The notes: generated by a model not told the origin, from the sequence alone. 64,000 nucleotides of DNA from Notamacropus eugenii (GCF_028372415.1 NC_092872.1:11569001-11633000), one strand, 5' to 3'. Shown: positions 48,784 through 58,687, numbered from the stretch's first letter. A program made the numbers and translations.

Positions 48784-48879
48784 CTTCCGCCCAGTCTTTT
48801 CTCTAAGCGCCTTGAGCCGCTCTTTCCGCCGCAGCGCCTCCTCCTCCAGCCGTCCAACACCAGCTACCGGCGCAGCCAT
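48784..48879 (-). CDS. CCDC12: CCDC12, first coding exon (start codon to donor)
   Basis: This is the first exon of CCDC12, a small coiled-coil, cwf18-family protein of the activated spliceosome, acting in the nucleus. The minus strand encodes 32 residues: MAAPVAGVGRLEEEALRRK followed by ERLKALREKTGRK. The segment from GVGRLEEEALRRK onward matches recalled mammalian CCDC12 closely, while the first few residues differ. ATG at 48877-48879 was chosen because it gives this family N-terminus and sits in a favourable context. The donor is GGAAG then gtgaga. The exon ends in phase 0 and joins exon 2 at 11032 without shifting frame. The charged alternation of E, R and K is the start of the coiled-coil region. 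The exon lies within a CpG island, so expression is expected to be broad. Only 53 codons plus two bases of the protein are in the window; the rest should lie beyond its left edge. Confidence 0.93.
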
Positions 48880-48883
48880 CTTG
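48873..48883 (-). promoter_or_regulatory. YY1-like site over the start codon
   Basis: The minus strand reads caagATGGCTGC, close to the YY1 consensus (AAGATGGCGGC). The site overlaps the start codon of CCDC12, a common arrangement in CpG-island housekeeping genes. The motif is the only evidence. Confidence 0.6.
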
Positions 48884-48895
48884 TTTCTCAATTAG

Positions 48896-48902
48896 CTTCC
48901 GG
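48896..48902 (-). promoter_or_regulatory. ETS/GABP-like site
   Basis: ccggaag on the minus strand, 17-23 bp upstream of the ATG, is the core ETS/GABP motif typical of CpG-island start sites. Confidence 0.6.
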
Positions 48903-48984
48903 TCGGGTACGGCGCGCGACCCCGAAGATGACGGTCCAAGAGAGGAAGCGATGGGCTGAGAAGCGAGGGGGCAGGGCTCTTTGA

Positions 48985-48989
48985 CCAAT
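48985..48989 (+). promoter_or_regulatory. CCAAT box
   Basis: ccaat in the context 'tgaccaatcg', about 106 bp upstream of the CCDC12 ATG, fits an NF-Y site, which works in either orientation. Confidence 0.55.
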
Positions 48990-49010
48990 CGTGGCAGCGT
49001 AGAAGGCTGA

Positions 49011-49020
49011 GGGGGCGGGA
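49011..49020 (+). promoter_or_regulatory. GC box
   Basis: gggggcggga matches an Sp1/KLF GC box at the outer edge of the CpG island. Confidence 0.55.
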
Positions 49021-49050
49021 TCGGGTGACGACTAAAGGCAGCCCGGTGTA

Positions 49051-49264
49051 ACATGGTCGCTTGAAGGCCCCATTAAGCCATCGCCTATCCCTAGAAGCGC
49101 GTTTCTGATCAGGTCTAATTAACAGAACTCAGAGCGCATCGATAGCGCCTTCTTTCTCTAGGTCCATAGGTAGAACAGAGCTCATCTACTGCAGTTTTTA
49201 AAAGGTGATTTGATTTATGCACGACTTTTAGAAACACTTTCATTTCATTTAGCGTAATTAACTC
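49051..49264. other. Intergenic edge, no feature recognised
   Basis: Composition falls back to AT-rich immediately after the CpG island. No exon was recognised. Confidence 0.4.
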
Positions 49265-49480
49265 TTCAAATAATAGTAGCTTTCCTTTATAGGGCATTTT
49301 AAGCTTTGCAAAACAATTGACATACTTTTTATTTGATCCTGGCCACAGCCTCCCTGCAGTAAGATGAAATTATTTTTCCCCTGGTACATCTGAGGAAATT
49401 AAGGCTCACAGATATTAAAGATGACTCGAGCTGAGATGTTAACCCAGCGCTCTTTCCACTCTGCCACCATGCCTCTGAGA
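49265..49480 (-). repeat. MIR copy
   Basis: 'tagctttcctttatagggca', 'tctgaggaaattaaggctca' and 'cagcgctctttccactctgc' follow the reverse MIR order. Confidence 0.75.
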
Positions 49481-49529
49481 CAAGTGGCATCAGACCGGTG
49501 GGAAGAGAAGCTAAAGCTAGCAAAGATTT

Positions 49530-49925
49530 CATCTGTAAAAAGGAAGGGCTGAACAGATTTTAGTCTATGAATACTGTTGTGTCTTAAGAAGTGAGGAAAG
49601 GGATAGTTTCAGAAAAATCTGGGAAGAGTTGTATAAACCAATTCAAAATAAACGGAACCAAGAGAACAATGCATATAATAAAAACATTTTAAAAGAAACA
49701 ACTGAAAGACTTAAGACCTCTGATCAATGTAACTGTGATTCCAGACCGATGGTGCAGAATGAGTCAATATGCAAAATGAGCCATGGATTTTTGGACATGG
49801 CCAATGGGAGATTTTTTTTTTTTACTTTAATATGAATGTTTGTTATTAGGGCTTTATTTATATTTTTTCTCAGTCGGTGGTAAGATGGAAGGGAGAAAAA
49901 TTAAGAATTGTTCATTGAAAAAAGT
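49530..49925 (+). mobile_element. Old L1 3' fragment of the 42 kb subtype
   Basis: 'tatgaatactgttgtgtctt' begins the ORF2 C-terminal remnant, followed by the 3' UTR phrases 'atttttggacatggccaatg' and 'gtttgttattagggctttat'. It shares the 3' UTR type of 42405-43310. Confidence 0.65.
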
Positions 49926-50069
49926 ATCAGGATCCCCATGCCAAGATCATCACCCCCTTCTTTTTCTACCTCCTGTCTTTTTGCTATTAAGAAACCCCCT
50001 CTTTGCCAGGGCTAAGACCCAGCAAGTCAGCTGTGCCCTGAGCTTGGCATAACAGTCCTTTCACCTGCA
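49926..50069. other. Intergenic, no feature recognised
   Basis: Short stretch between the L1 remnant and the LTR-like segment. Confidence 0.4.
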
Positions 50070-50690
50070 GGAACCATGTTCCAATCAGGACGCCCTAGTA
50101 TGTATCAGGCTTGTCTCATTGTTGCTGTTACCCCTCATTGTCCCAGTATGCACCCCAACAAACACAGGGGGGCCTGCTACCACAGGTTCTTAGATCTGCA
50201 TTCATAGAAGGAAAGGCAACTTGTGAGAGGTTTAACTGTCACTTTAATCAAGCATTCCTTTAACCAAACACATCTATCATTCACCTAGTTCAGGGGAATC
50301 AGCACCCTGAACTTCAAAGAAAATACAGAGAAATCAAAGATCAACATACATCAGCATACATACACTTCCTCTGCCTGACCATAGTTACCAGAGAGGGAAG
50401 CAGTGACATCTAGGTTTTCAAAGGGGTGAAGTGGCACCACTCCTTAATGGCTTTCCAGAGTCCTCCTCTAGCCAAACACTTCTAGTCAGTGAGCACCAAA
50501 GTAAAATCTCACCCTCAGAGTCTTTATACCTTTTTTAGAGCCAGAGGGCATCCCACCCCTTAAGAACCAGTGCCTCATTAAGGAACGGCTTGGCCTTCTC
50601 ACAAATTTTCCCTAATCAAACTCCCCTTAATGGGCATACCCATTAATGAGTGGGAAAGATCTTTAATCTTCCATACTTTCTTCCCTCCTT
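50070..50690 (-). repeat. LTR-like segment (solo LTR candidate)
   Basis: On the minus strand a TATA-like 'ggtataaag' (about 50522-50530) is followed about 280 bp later by an attaaa polyadenylation-like signal (50243-50248), in LTR order. The composition differs from its neighbours. No gag, pol or env sequence, primer-binding site or confirmed TG...CA ends were identified, so the call is tentative. Confidence 0.4.
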
Positions 50691-50694
50691 TCCT

Positions 50695-50765
50695 CTCTTC
50701 CCTCTTTAATTATTAATTAATTTAATTAATTAAATATATTAATTATTAATAATTAACAATACAAA
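50695..50765. repeat. AATT-rich low-complexity tract
   Basis: Almost pure A/T with repeated ATTAAT units from about 50705 to 50757; partly self-complementary. Confidence 0.85.
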
Positions 50766-51024
50766 TACATGTACTGTTTCTAGTTAAAGAACCTCTTGTT
50801 TACTCCAGTAAAGACTCCTGATTGATAAAGGTAAGATTCAATCAGAGGTACTTGATTGGCTTGGCATCACACTGGGCTATCTACCACTCACTGCATAGCC
50901 ATTCTGTGACTCTTTGATCATTTATTTTCAGGGTTTGATAAAAGTAATCAAAGGTTTAAATAAGAGGAAGTTTTGAAGTAGATAATCTCTGAAGTCTCTC
51001 CCAGTTCATTCTGGAAACAACTAA
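50766..51024. other. Intergenic, no feature recognised
   Basis: No exon or repeat was identified. Confidence 0.4.
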
Positions 51025-51220
51025 ATTTAGTGGGAAAAGTATTGAGTTTAAAAACAGGACACATGAATTGGGATTCTCACTCTACTATTTGCTACCTGGA
51101 TGACCTTAGACAAGTCAATTAACTTTTCTGAGCATCAGTTTCTTGATCTATGAACTGCAAAATTGTGGGATGTTGGACTGATGATCTCAAAGATCCAACT
51201 TAGACATTCAATGACTCTTC
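51025..51220 (+). repeat. MIR copy
   Basis: Has 'tgctacctggatgaccttag', 'caagtcaattaacttttctg' and the tail 'aaagatccaacttagacatt' in plus orientation. Confidence 0.7.
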
Positions 51221-51284
51221 TTCAGCTTCTGGCCCTATGGCTATGCATAAAAGAGATACCTAAAAGATAGTTGTTAAATGCAAT

Positions 51285-51388
51285 ATGTGAGGACTGTCGG
51301 GCCTAGGGATATCCCTTACCCTTTGGGATTCTTTTCTAAGGGAGCTTCCACACAAGTAAGACTTTTACTGAGGAAGTCACAGTTTTTT
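51285..51388 (+). repeat. Unclassified repeat, right arm of an inverted pair
   Basis: The plus strand matches the reverse complement of 45105-45215, with an exact 57 bp block at 51332-51388. See the left arm at 45105. Confidence 0.75.
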
Positions 51389-51454
51389 GGTCTGTATAAG
51401 TTGCCTGGGAGTACTAAGTTTAATTGTGGACACCAAATTATAGGAAGGATATGG

Positions 51455-51715
51455 ACAGATAGGTGGCAAGACAGATAGAGCATTGGACTTTGGAATCAAG
51501 AAGAGTCATCTTTATGAGTTCAAATCCACCTTCAGACACTTACTTGGCTTTGTGACCTTGTACACATCACTTAACCTTGTTTGGCTCAGTTTTCTCATTT
51601 GTAAAGTGAGCTGAAGAACAAAATAGCAATTTGCATTTCAGCATCTCTTGCCAAAAAAAAACCCCAAAAAACAAAATGGGAATACACAGAGTCAAACATG
51701 ACTGAATAACAACAA
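51455..51715 (+). repeat. tRNA-derived SINE with RTE/BovB-like tail
   Basis: Head 'ggacagataggtggcaagac', 'gttcaaatccaccttcagac', then 'aagtgagctgaagaacaaaa', and a tail 'gagtcaaacatgactgaata' ending in 'acaacaac'. The GAGTCxxACATGACTGA tail is the RTE/BovB-type end. Older than the copy at 52195. Confidence 0.8.
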
Positions 51716-51749
51716 CTTGAATAAGGTGGAGAGCATCCAGAGGACTATG

Positions 51750-51959
51750 ACCAAGACAGAGAGTCAGTCTGAATCAGAGAAAATTTAAAGGGGAACACAA
51801 TAACTCTCTTCGAGTACTTGGAGGGCTTTCACATGAAAGGAAGGTTAGATTTGCTCTGCTTGACCCTACAGAGAAGAACTAGGAGCAGTGAGTGGGCTGT
51901 TTTAAGTACTGGGTTACTCCTCACTCAAGACTTCAAGTAAAGTGGAGATCAAGTCACCA
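51750..51959 (+). repeat. CR1/L3-like ORF2 C-terminal fragment
   Basis: Follows the pattern of the family at 23365-23745 ('agatttgctctgcttgaccc', 'aactaggagcagtgagtggg'). It contains one arm (51842-51890) of an exact 49 bp inverted repeat. Confidence 0.6.
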
Positions 51960-52735
51960 TTCATTTATTAGGCACTTACCATATACCAGACATTCTGCTA
52001 AGAACTGAGGATACAAAGAAAGGCAGAAAAAAAAACAGGCCCTGCCTTCAAAGAGCTCACACTCTAGAGAGAGAGACAGTATGCGAATGATTATATACAA
52101 ACAAGATACATAAAGGGTAAATTGGAGGTAACCTCAGAGGAAAGAGGATAGCAGTATTGAGGTAAGTGAGAAAGGCAGAAGGTAGAAGCTAAGTTGGGGC
52201 AGCTAAGTGGAAATGTGGATGGAGTAGATAAGAGGGCCAAACCTAAAGTCAGGGATATTTATCTTACCAGATTCAAATCTGGCCTCAGATATCTACTAGC
52301 TGTGTGACCCTAGACAAGTCACTTAATGCTGTTTACCTCAGTTTCTTCATCTGTAAAATGATCTGGAGAAGGATATGGCACACCATTCCAGTATCTTTGC
52401 CAAGAAAACCCCAAATCGAATCAGGAAGAGTCAGACATGACTCAAAACAACTGAACAATAAGAAGGAGTTGTGCTGAGTCTTGAAGGAAGCCAGAGAATC
52501 CTAAAGTTGGAGAGCAGGAGGGAGAGTGTTCCTGTGATGGGGCACAGCCATGGAAAGGTATGGAGTTAAAGAGAGCATGCTCTGGTCAAGGAGTAGCAAG
52601 GAGGCCAGCATGGCTGGATAAGAGAGTTCAGAGAGTCTCAAGAGCAAAGTACAAACCATTCTTTGGATGTATTGTAGAGAAGATTATTTTTCAGTCTCTG
52701 GTCTAGACTAGATCTAGAAATGGAAGAGACCTTTG
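51960..52735 (-). mobile_element. L2-type LINE 3' region, antisense, split by a SINE
   Basis: 'atttattaggcacttaccat' and 'tgccttcaaagagctcacac' are a reverse-complemented L2 3' end. The family resumes after the SINE with 'ctgagtcttgaaggaagcca' and 'agcaaggaggccagcatggc'. The two halves are co-linear, so the SINE inserted into the older L2. Confidence 0.65.
52195..52467 (+). repeat. tRNA-derived SINE with RTE/BovB-like tail, near full length
   Basis: Complete order: head 'ggggcagctaagtggaaatg', 'agattcaaatctggcctcag', 'ctagctgtgtgaccctagac', body 'atgatctggagaaggatatg', 'ccaagaaaaccccaaatcga', and tail 'gaagagtcagacatgactca' with a final 'gaacaataag'. This is the best copy of the family in the window. 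Confidence 0.85.
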
Positions 52736-52737
52736 TG

Positions 52738-52885
52738 GTTGTCCTTGTGTTTGTTCTTCGTTCGAAGAAGACCATGACGTCAGAGAAATGACGACGTGAC
52801 TTGCGCTTGACCTTGTTTTGAGTGTGAGAGGGCTGTGCAGGTCACCAGCCTCACTTTCTCATCCTGAGCCATCAGAAGGACCTTA
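52738..52885 (+). repeat. Unnamed SINE-like family, copy 2 of 3
   Basis: 'gttcttcgttcgaagaagac' and 'gcaggtcaccagcctcactt' align with the copies at 18135 and 62770. It keeps several CpG dinucleotides ('gacgacgtgacttgcgcttg'), unusual for a copy this diverged. Confidence 0.6.
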
Positions 52886-53943
52886 GCAGTGATCAAATAC
52901 ACATCTCTCTTTTTTTTTTCCACATTAGGAAAGAGAAGAAGAAAAACAAGAAACACCCAAGGTCTCACAGGCAGTAACTAACCAAGCTGGGACTCAGAAA
53001 CGCCCTAGGGGCTCTGACTTGAAATCTAACACTCTTTTCACTCTACTATGTATCCTAAGAATTCATGAGGCTGGCTTTTGAGGCTTCTTTCAACTCATAT
53101 TCTTTTAAGAATAGGGGATAATTGTATAAATTACAAAATAATTTATTCATTTTGAGGTCCCTTTACTAAAAGTTCCTTAGCAGTTTTCCTACACATTTTG
53201 AACTTTCCCAGTGCATGTAAGCATTGTTTTAGAGTGTTAATATCTGGACTGAATGGATAGAGGGGTGAAAACCCTCACCTCTGAAGCTCTAAAGATGAGA
53301 GACCCTGCCTACATGTCCTGGGCGACCTTTCTTCATTCACTAGTACGTTAACGTTACTATTACTACTACTACCACCACCACTACTATCACCACTGCTACT
53401 ACTGCTACTAATAACAATAACTGGATTTCGAGCTTTAATATTTCCAAAGGATATTCTATATATTATGTCATTGAGTCTTTACAACAAGCCTCTGAGGTAG
53501 ATGCTACGTTTGCCACTGAAAACGCAATCCCAACCACCACTTTGGGATGCAGCTATCCTAAGTAGAAGAAAGGTTTGCATTAGGTATGGTCTGCTGCAAT
53601 CCTTTTTGCTGCTTTCAAGTTGAGTTATTAGTTTTCTTTGAAGCAGAGCTGCTCGTGGTAGCCTAACTCTACTAAAAAAAAGTTCACGGATTGTTTTTCT
53701 TTCTCCTAACTTCTATGAAAGGTTTCTACTTCTCCCTCCTCCCCCTCCCCCCATGCCTATTCATAGATAACAGTGCTTCTGCTGAGGTCCTTCTTGGGAT
53801 GTTTATTGGCATCCAAGCAGACTGTTCATCCCGACACCTTCCAACGTCACTAACTATATATCATTTTTAGTTTATTTATAAGAACTGACTCATCATAAGA
53901 CAATAGGTGACTCCTAGTAACCCAGTAGCTAAAACAACCCCCC
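52886..53943. other. Intergenic, trinucleotide repeat and MIR remnant
   Basis: An impure ACT/ACC trinucleotide repeat lies at about 53353-53410. A reverse MIR remnant follows at about 53425-53515 ('acaacaagcctctgaggtag'). No gene was recognised. Confidence 0.5.
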
Positions 53944-53992
53944 CACTGCTCCTAGTTCTTCTCTGTAGGGTCAAGCAGAGCAAATCTAACCT
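53944..53992 (-). repeat. CR1/L3-like fragment, arm of exact inverted repeat
   Basis: These 49 bp are the exact reverse complement of 51842-51890. The flanks differ from that copy on both sides. Confidence 0.9.
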
Positions 53993-54064
53993 GATTCCTA
54001 GACAAGAGGTGTTGACAACTAAAACCACTGAGGTTTTTGAATATGTGCCAAGGTCAAGTTTTTC

Positions 54065-55060
54065 TCAGTCAATCAATAAACATTTATTAGGGGCCTACTA
54101 TGTTCCAATCACTGTGTTGGTGATACAAAAAGTGGCAAAAGACAGTCCCTGATCAAATGCAGGCAACAACAATTGATCAAAAAACATTCATTAAGCACCT
54201 ATTATGTGCCAGGAACTGTACTGGGTTCTGGGGATACAAAAAAGAGGGAAAAGACAGTTCCTACCCTCAAGAAGTTTATAATCTGAGGGGGGAGATGACA
54301 TAAGTACATATGAAGCAGTGTACTGGATAACTAGGAAATAATTAACAGACAGAAGGTACTGGAATGAAGAGGGGTTAGAGAAGGCTTCTTGGTGAAGATA
54401 GGATTTTAGTTGAGACTTAAAGGAAATGAGAGAAGGCAGTTGGTAGAGATGAGAAAGTAGAACATTCCAGGTATGATGGTTCAGCCAGAGAAATTGCCAG
54501 GAGCAGAGAAATAGAGTGTCTCATTCTTAGAAGAGCAAGGATGCCATTGTCACTGGATTTAAGAGTAGATAACAGGAGCAAGGTTAAGAGAGGGCTAGAT
54601 TATGAAGGACTTTAAAATCTAAATAGAGGATTTTGTATCCTGGAGGTGATAAGGAGCCACTGGATTTTATTGAATATTGAAGGGATAAGAGGGGCGGAGA
54701 AGAAGGGTTGTCATGGACCGAATGGAGGATGAGTTGGGGTGGGGAAAGACTTGAGGCTGGCAGATCCATTAACAGGCTATTGTAAAAATGAAGGCATGGG
54801 TGATAAGGAGCTGTAGCAGAGTGGTAGCAGTCTCAGAAGAAAGAAGGGGGCATATTCAAGAGATATTGCAAAGGTGAAATTAACAGACCTTGACAACATA
54901 TTGGATTTTGGGGGTGAGGGATAGGAGTTAAGGATACACCTGAGTTATGAATCCAAGGGATGGGGAGCATGGTGTTGCCCTCTACAGCAATAGGGAAGGG
55001 GGGAGAGCAGCAGAGTGGGGAGATTCAGAGAAGGTTTAGAGGGAAAGATAATGAGTGCAG
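54065..55060 (-). mobile_element. L2-type LINE 3' regions, antisense, long copy
   Basis: Two successive L2 3' ends begin at about 54065 ('caataaacatttattagggg') and 54175 ('aaaacattcattaagcacct'). The second runs for about 880 bp with 'aggtgataaggagccactgg' and 'gggcatattcaagagatatt'. It is the longest copy of this family here and shows that the purine-rich body belongs with the L2-type end. Confidence 0.65.
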
Positions 55061-55609
55061 AAAAGACTATCAATGAGCTAGGCTCATTTGCTCTAACCAT
55101 TTAACAATTCTACACATTCAAGAAGACCTTAAGAGGGTGGAGGATTTTAGGACTAACATCAGAAGACGAGCTTTTTAACTATATAAGCAAGAATAATCTG
55201 TTATTGACTCACCACTCCTGAAGACACACTCTGACCAACCCTTACAAAGACACCGGTACTTGTACTGGCATCAAGAAGGCTGATAGAAGATTAGGAGAGA
55301 CAAGCCTGGAGAAGCATGGCCTTCATTGAAAATACAGAAGAGGGACTTGGCATCTTTCATACTCCCTACAGTCACTGTTTACCTGAGATCTGGCCAAATG
55401 TAATTCATCCTCTATAATAATGCATTTCAATAAATCTTACTTGAACATATGTGAGTTATACATTGAATTTTGCTTTCATCTTTTGGTGGCAGGAGTAATG
55501 TTTACTACATTACCATGATTATTCATTTAGAAAGCAGATGCTGCTAAATGTTGGGGAATGAGTGAGAGCTTGATCACTTCTCCAACCCTGGAAATAGTCC
55601 AGTGAATCT
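55061..55609. other. Intergenic, weak LTR-like stretch
   Basis: About 55240-55480 has a polyadenylation-like aataaa (55429-55434) followed by 'ttttggtggcaggagtaatg', which recalls a retroviral LTR end. No start or target duplication was found. Confidence 0.3.
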
Positions 55610-56075
55610 AGAACACTGTGAAAGATCCCTCAGAAATGAGAAAGGCAGTGACAAATAAGGAGATTTCAGAGAAACATGGGAGGACTTGGATAAGGTAATG
55701 CAGAACACAGCCATCAACAGAAAGTCTTTAACCTGGAGGGGATGAAGTAGATGATGGAAACAGAGAAAAGTGGTACAGACTACAGACCAACAAATATGCA
55801 GAAGACATACAAATTCAGGTACCGTTGTGCCTAGAGAAAGAATAACCTGTCCCCAGCAAGTCCTGCTTTTCTCAAATGTGGCAATTAGGGGTGAAGGTGA
55901 GCCCCAGATAGAAAATGATATGTGTTGTCAGTCACAATCATAAATTAAGTGACTTTGCTTAACAGTTTTTGTGGAAATGTACTTTGTGGATGGTTTGTTT
56001 GGAAGTGTATTGTGCCATGTTAAAACAAAATGTATACAAAGAAGCTTTTAAAAGAAATTAAGAAAAAGTGTCTCT
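55610..56075 (+). mobile_element. Very old L1 3' fragment
   Basis: 'gatttcagagaaacatggga', 'aggtaatgcagaacacagcc' and 'ggatggtttgtttggaagtg' roughly follow an L1 ORF2 tail and 3' UTR. Low similarity. Confidence 0.45.
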
Positions 56076-57049
56076 GAGCTAAGACAAGTAACTGGATACT
56101 TATGACCGAATTTCAAAGAAATCCTACTTATATACAGTTTCCATCCATTGACTGCTGTCCCCTCTAAATTCCTATAACATTTATGGCTGTGAATTAGTTA
56201 TTCAGCCACCCCCCCCCCCATCATTTAGTGTTGCAAATTTTTTAGTTTTATCTCCCTCTTTACAACGAATACAATACCAGTGATGTTATATGGCTGAAAA
56301 ATTATATAACACAATCTCAGAAGAATAAAGATTATTCATCCGAAGAATTCAGAAAACAACAGAAAGACACATGGTTGGTGTAAGCAAGCTAGAGTCTTAC
56401 ATCTCTAATTTTTTCCCTCTGAAAATCCTGCCACTACCTATTAACAGGATTCTACTTAGCCAGTCTCTTATCTACCCTGAGAATGAGGGAACAGCAGGCC
56501 AGAGACAAAGTGCCAGTAATCAGGTAGCCATTTAATTAATTAGTTTTATTATGAGGAGCATATTTGCAAATCTGGAATTCTCCTGATCAGAATTTCACCT
56601 TGGTAAAGTGAAGAAAGATTATATAGCTAAATCACAAGTGGGAAGGGAAGGGAGAAGGCAAATTATAAACAATGTTTCCAGGGTCTGAGTGGTTTCCCAT
56701 AACAAACTCACAAATGGAAGACAATACAACAATTCTGGAGTCCTATGGGAGCAATACTGATCGAGTACTTGGGGATTGTTAGTTTATGGGTCACAGAACC
56801 AGAGTTCTGTGACAGGAACAGGCTCTACAGTCTTTGATTCGCTTCACTTCATGTACAGAAGGATGCCAATGATTGTGAGCATTGTCAAAGATTTGATTTA
56901 TGATTTCAAGCTGCCTTGTAAATGTGACTCACAAGAGAGGCAATTCTGAAAAATCTAATCTATCAGTTTATTCATCACACATATCATATCAATTATTATA
57001 AAAATCATCATAATTCCCTTCCCACACCTTAAACACAACAAACTTCAAA
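56076..57049. other. Intergenic, C-run
   Basis: A run of 11 C lies at 56209-56219. No exon or clear repeat was identified. Confidence 0.4.
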
Positions 57050-57600
57050 CTGAAATTGTCTTCCCCCCTAAACCTTCTCCTCCTTCCAAATTCCCTTTTT
57101 GTGTTCATAATACCAGCATCTTCCCATTTACCTAAGTTCAAAATTATGAAGTCATCTGTCACCTCAATTGTACCCTCACAGCTCTTAAATCTATACCTTT
57201 CTCTCCACTCACGTAGCTACTATCCTCGTTCTGGCTTCTTAATCACCTCTCACCCAATTTTATTATTATTTATTAAAAAGTTGATTTCTCTGCTTCTCTT
57301 CTGTCCCTTCTCCAAGCTATCTTCCACACAGATATCAAAAATAATCTTCCTAACCATATCATTGTCCTGCTCAAAAAATTTTTGGTGGCTTCCTATTATC
57401 TTTACTATAAAAGACATTTAAGGTCATCCATGATCTGGCTGCTCCATCCTATCTTTCCAGCTTTATTTCGTATTACCCACTTTTACATACTCTCTGAGGT
57501 AGCCAAACTGGACTACTAGCCATTCCCCAAATATAATATACTGTCTCTTGTCTCTATATAGTCCTTTTGCCTATTCATCATCATTTCTGCCTTTCATAAT
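57050..57600 (+). mobile_element. L2 LINE, RT end and 3' region
   Basis: 'accatatcattgtcctgctc', 'ttttggtggcttcctattat', 'ggtcatccatgatctggctg' and 'ctatctttccagctttattt' are in L2 order. A 121-codon frame at 57056-57421 is a remnant of the L2 coding region and is not a host gene. Confidence 0.65.
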
Positions 57601-57715
57601 CTCTCTTCAGGGCTCAATGTAGGCATTACTTCCTCTATGAACCTTTCTCTAATTTCTCCCATATTTCCCTTCTTAAATTTTTCTAGAGAATTTTGCTTTC
57701 TATAGCCTACTTTGT

Positions 57716-57790
57716 GTACACATACATACATATGTGCGTGTATATATACATATATATGTAAGTGTGTGTATTTATACATACACTTATCTG
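57716..57790. repeat. CA/TA-rich microsatellite
   Basis: Alternating CATA, TATA and TGTG units. Confidence 0.8.
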
Positions 57791-57829
57791 TGTATCTATA
57801 ACATCTTCCTGGTAGAATAAATGTGCCTT

Positions 57830-58612
57830 AAATGATAAATGTTGGAGATGTGGGAAAATTAGAACACTGATGCATTGTTGGTGGAGTTATGAACTAATCT
57901 AACCATTCTGGAGAGCAATTTGGAACTATGCTCAAAGGGTTACAAAATTGTGCATACCCTTTGATCCAGCAATACCACTACTAGATCTGTATCCCAAAGA
58001 GATTATAAAAAAGGGAAAAGGACTACATGTACAAAAATATTTATAGCAACTCTTTTTGTGGTGGCAAAGAATTGGAAATTGAGGGGATGCCCATCAGTGA
58101 GGAGATGGCTGAACAAGTTGTGGTATAATGAATGTAATACAATACTATTGTTCTATAAGAAATAATGAGCAGGCAGATTTCAGAAGAACTCAGATTCACA
58201 TGAATTGATGCTGAGTGAAATAAGCAGAACCAGAAAAACATTGTACACAAAAATAGCAACATTGTGGGGCAATCAATTTTGATAGATTTAGCTCTTCTCA
58301 ACAATGCAGTGATCGAAGACAATTCCAAGACTGATGATGGAAAATACTATCCACATCCAGCAAAAGAACTATGGATGCAGATTGAAGCATACTAGTTTCT
58401 CTTTTAATTTTTTTTCTTTCTTGTGGTTTTTCCCTTTTGTTTTGATTCGTCTTTCTTACGTGAAAATGTGTTTAATGTGATTGTACATGCATAGCCCATA
58501 TCAGATTTTGTGCCATCTTGGGGAGGAGGATGGGGAAGGAGAGGGGAAAATTTAGAACTCAAAATCTTATAAAAGTAAATGTTGAAAACTAAAAATAAAT
58601 ATTTTTTTAAAA
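57830..58612 (+). mobile_element. 5'-truncated L1
   Basis: Starts in ORF2 at 'aatgataaatgttggagatg' and runs through 'catgttggtggagttatgaa'-type text, 'tttgatccagcaataccact', 'gaggggatgcccatcagtga' and the 3' UTR to an A-rich end at 58612. The frame is broken. Confidence 0.85.
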
Positions 58613-58687
58613 GGCTATTTCTTGATGTCAGGGCTCATCTTTTTTCTTGATATGCCTAATACCTTAAAGAGTTGCCTAGGTCAAACA

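Larger units (their letters stand above)
48500..49050 (-). promoter_or_regulatory. CCDC12: CpG-island promoter of CCDC12
   Basis: This is the only CpG-dense block in the window; the surrounding DNA is AT-rich and CpG-poor. It covers exon 1 and its upstream flank. No TATA box is placed near the start, so a dispersed CpG-type start site is likely, probably around 48900-48960 on the minus strand. The region could also drive a divergent plus-strand transcript, but no plus-strand exon was identified. Confidence 0.8.

Noticed and set aside
48509..48895. 128-codon plus-strand frame in the CpG island
   Set aside because: Same reason: composition-driven frame overlapping exon 1 in antisense.
48277..48984. 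235-codon plus-strand open frame in the CpG island
   Set aside because: Rich in Ser, Pro and Arg as expected of GC-rich DNA, overlaps CCDC12 exon 1 on the other strand, and has no family resemblance. CpG islands often hold long chance frames.
57056..57421. 121-codon frame
   Set aside because: Lies in an L2 remnant; not a host gene.
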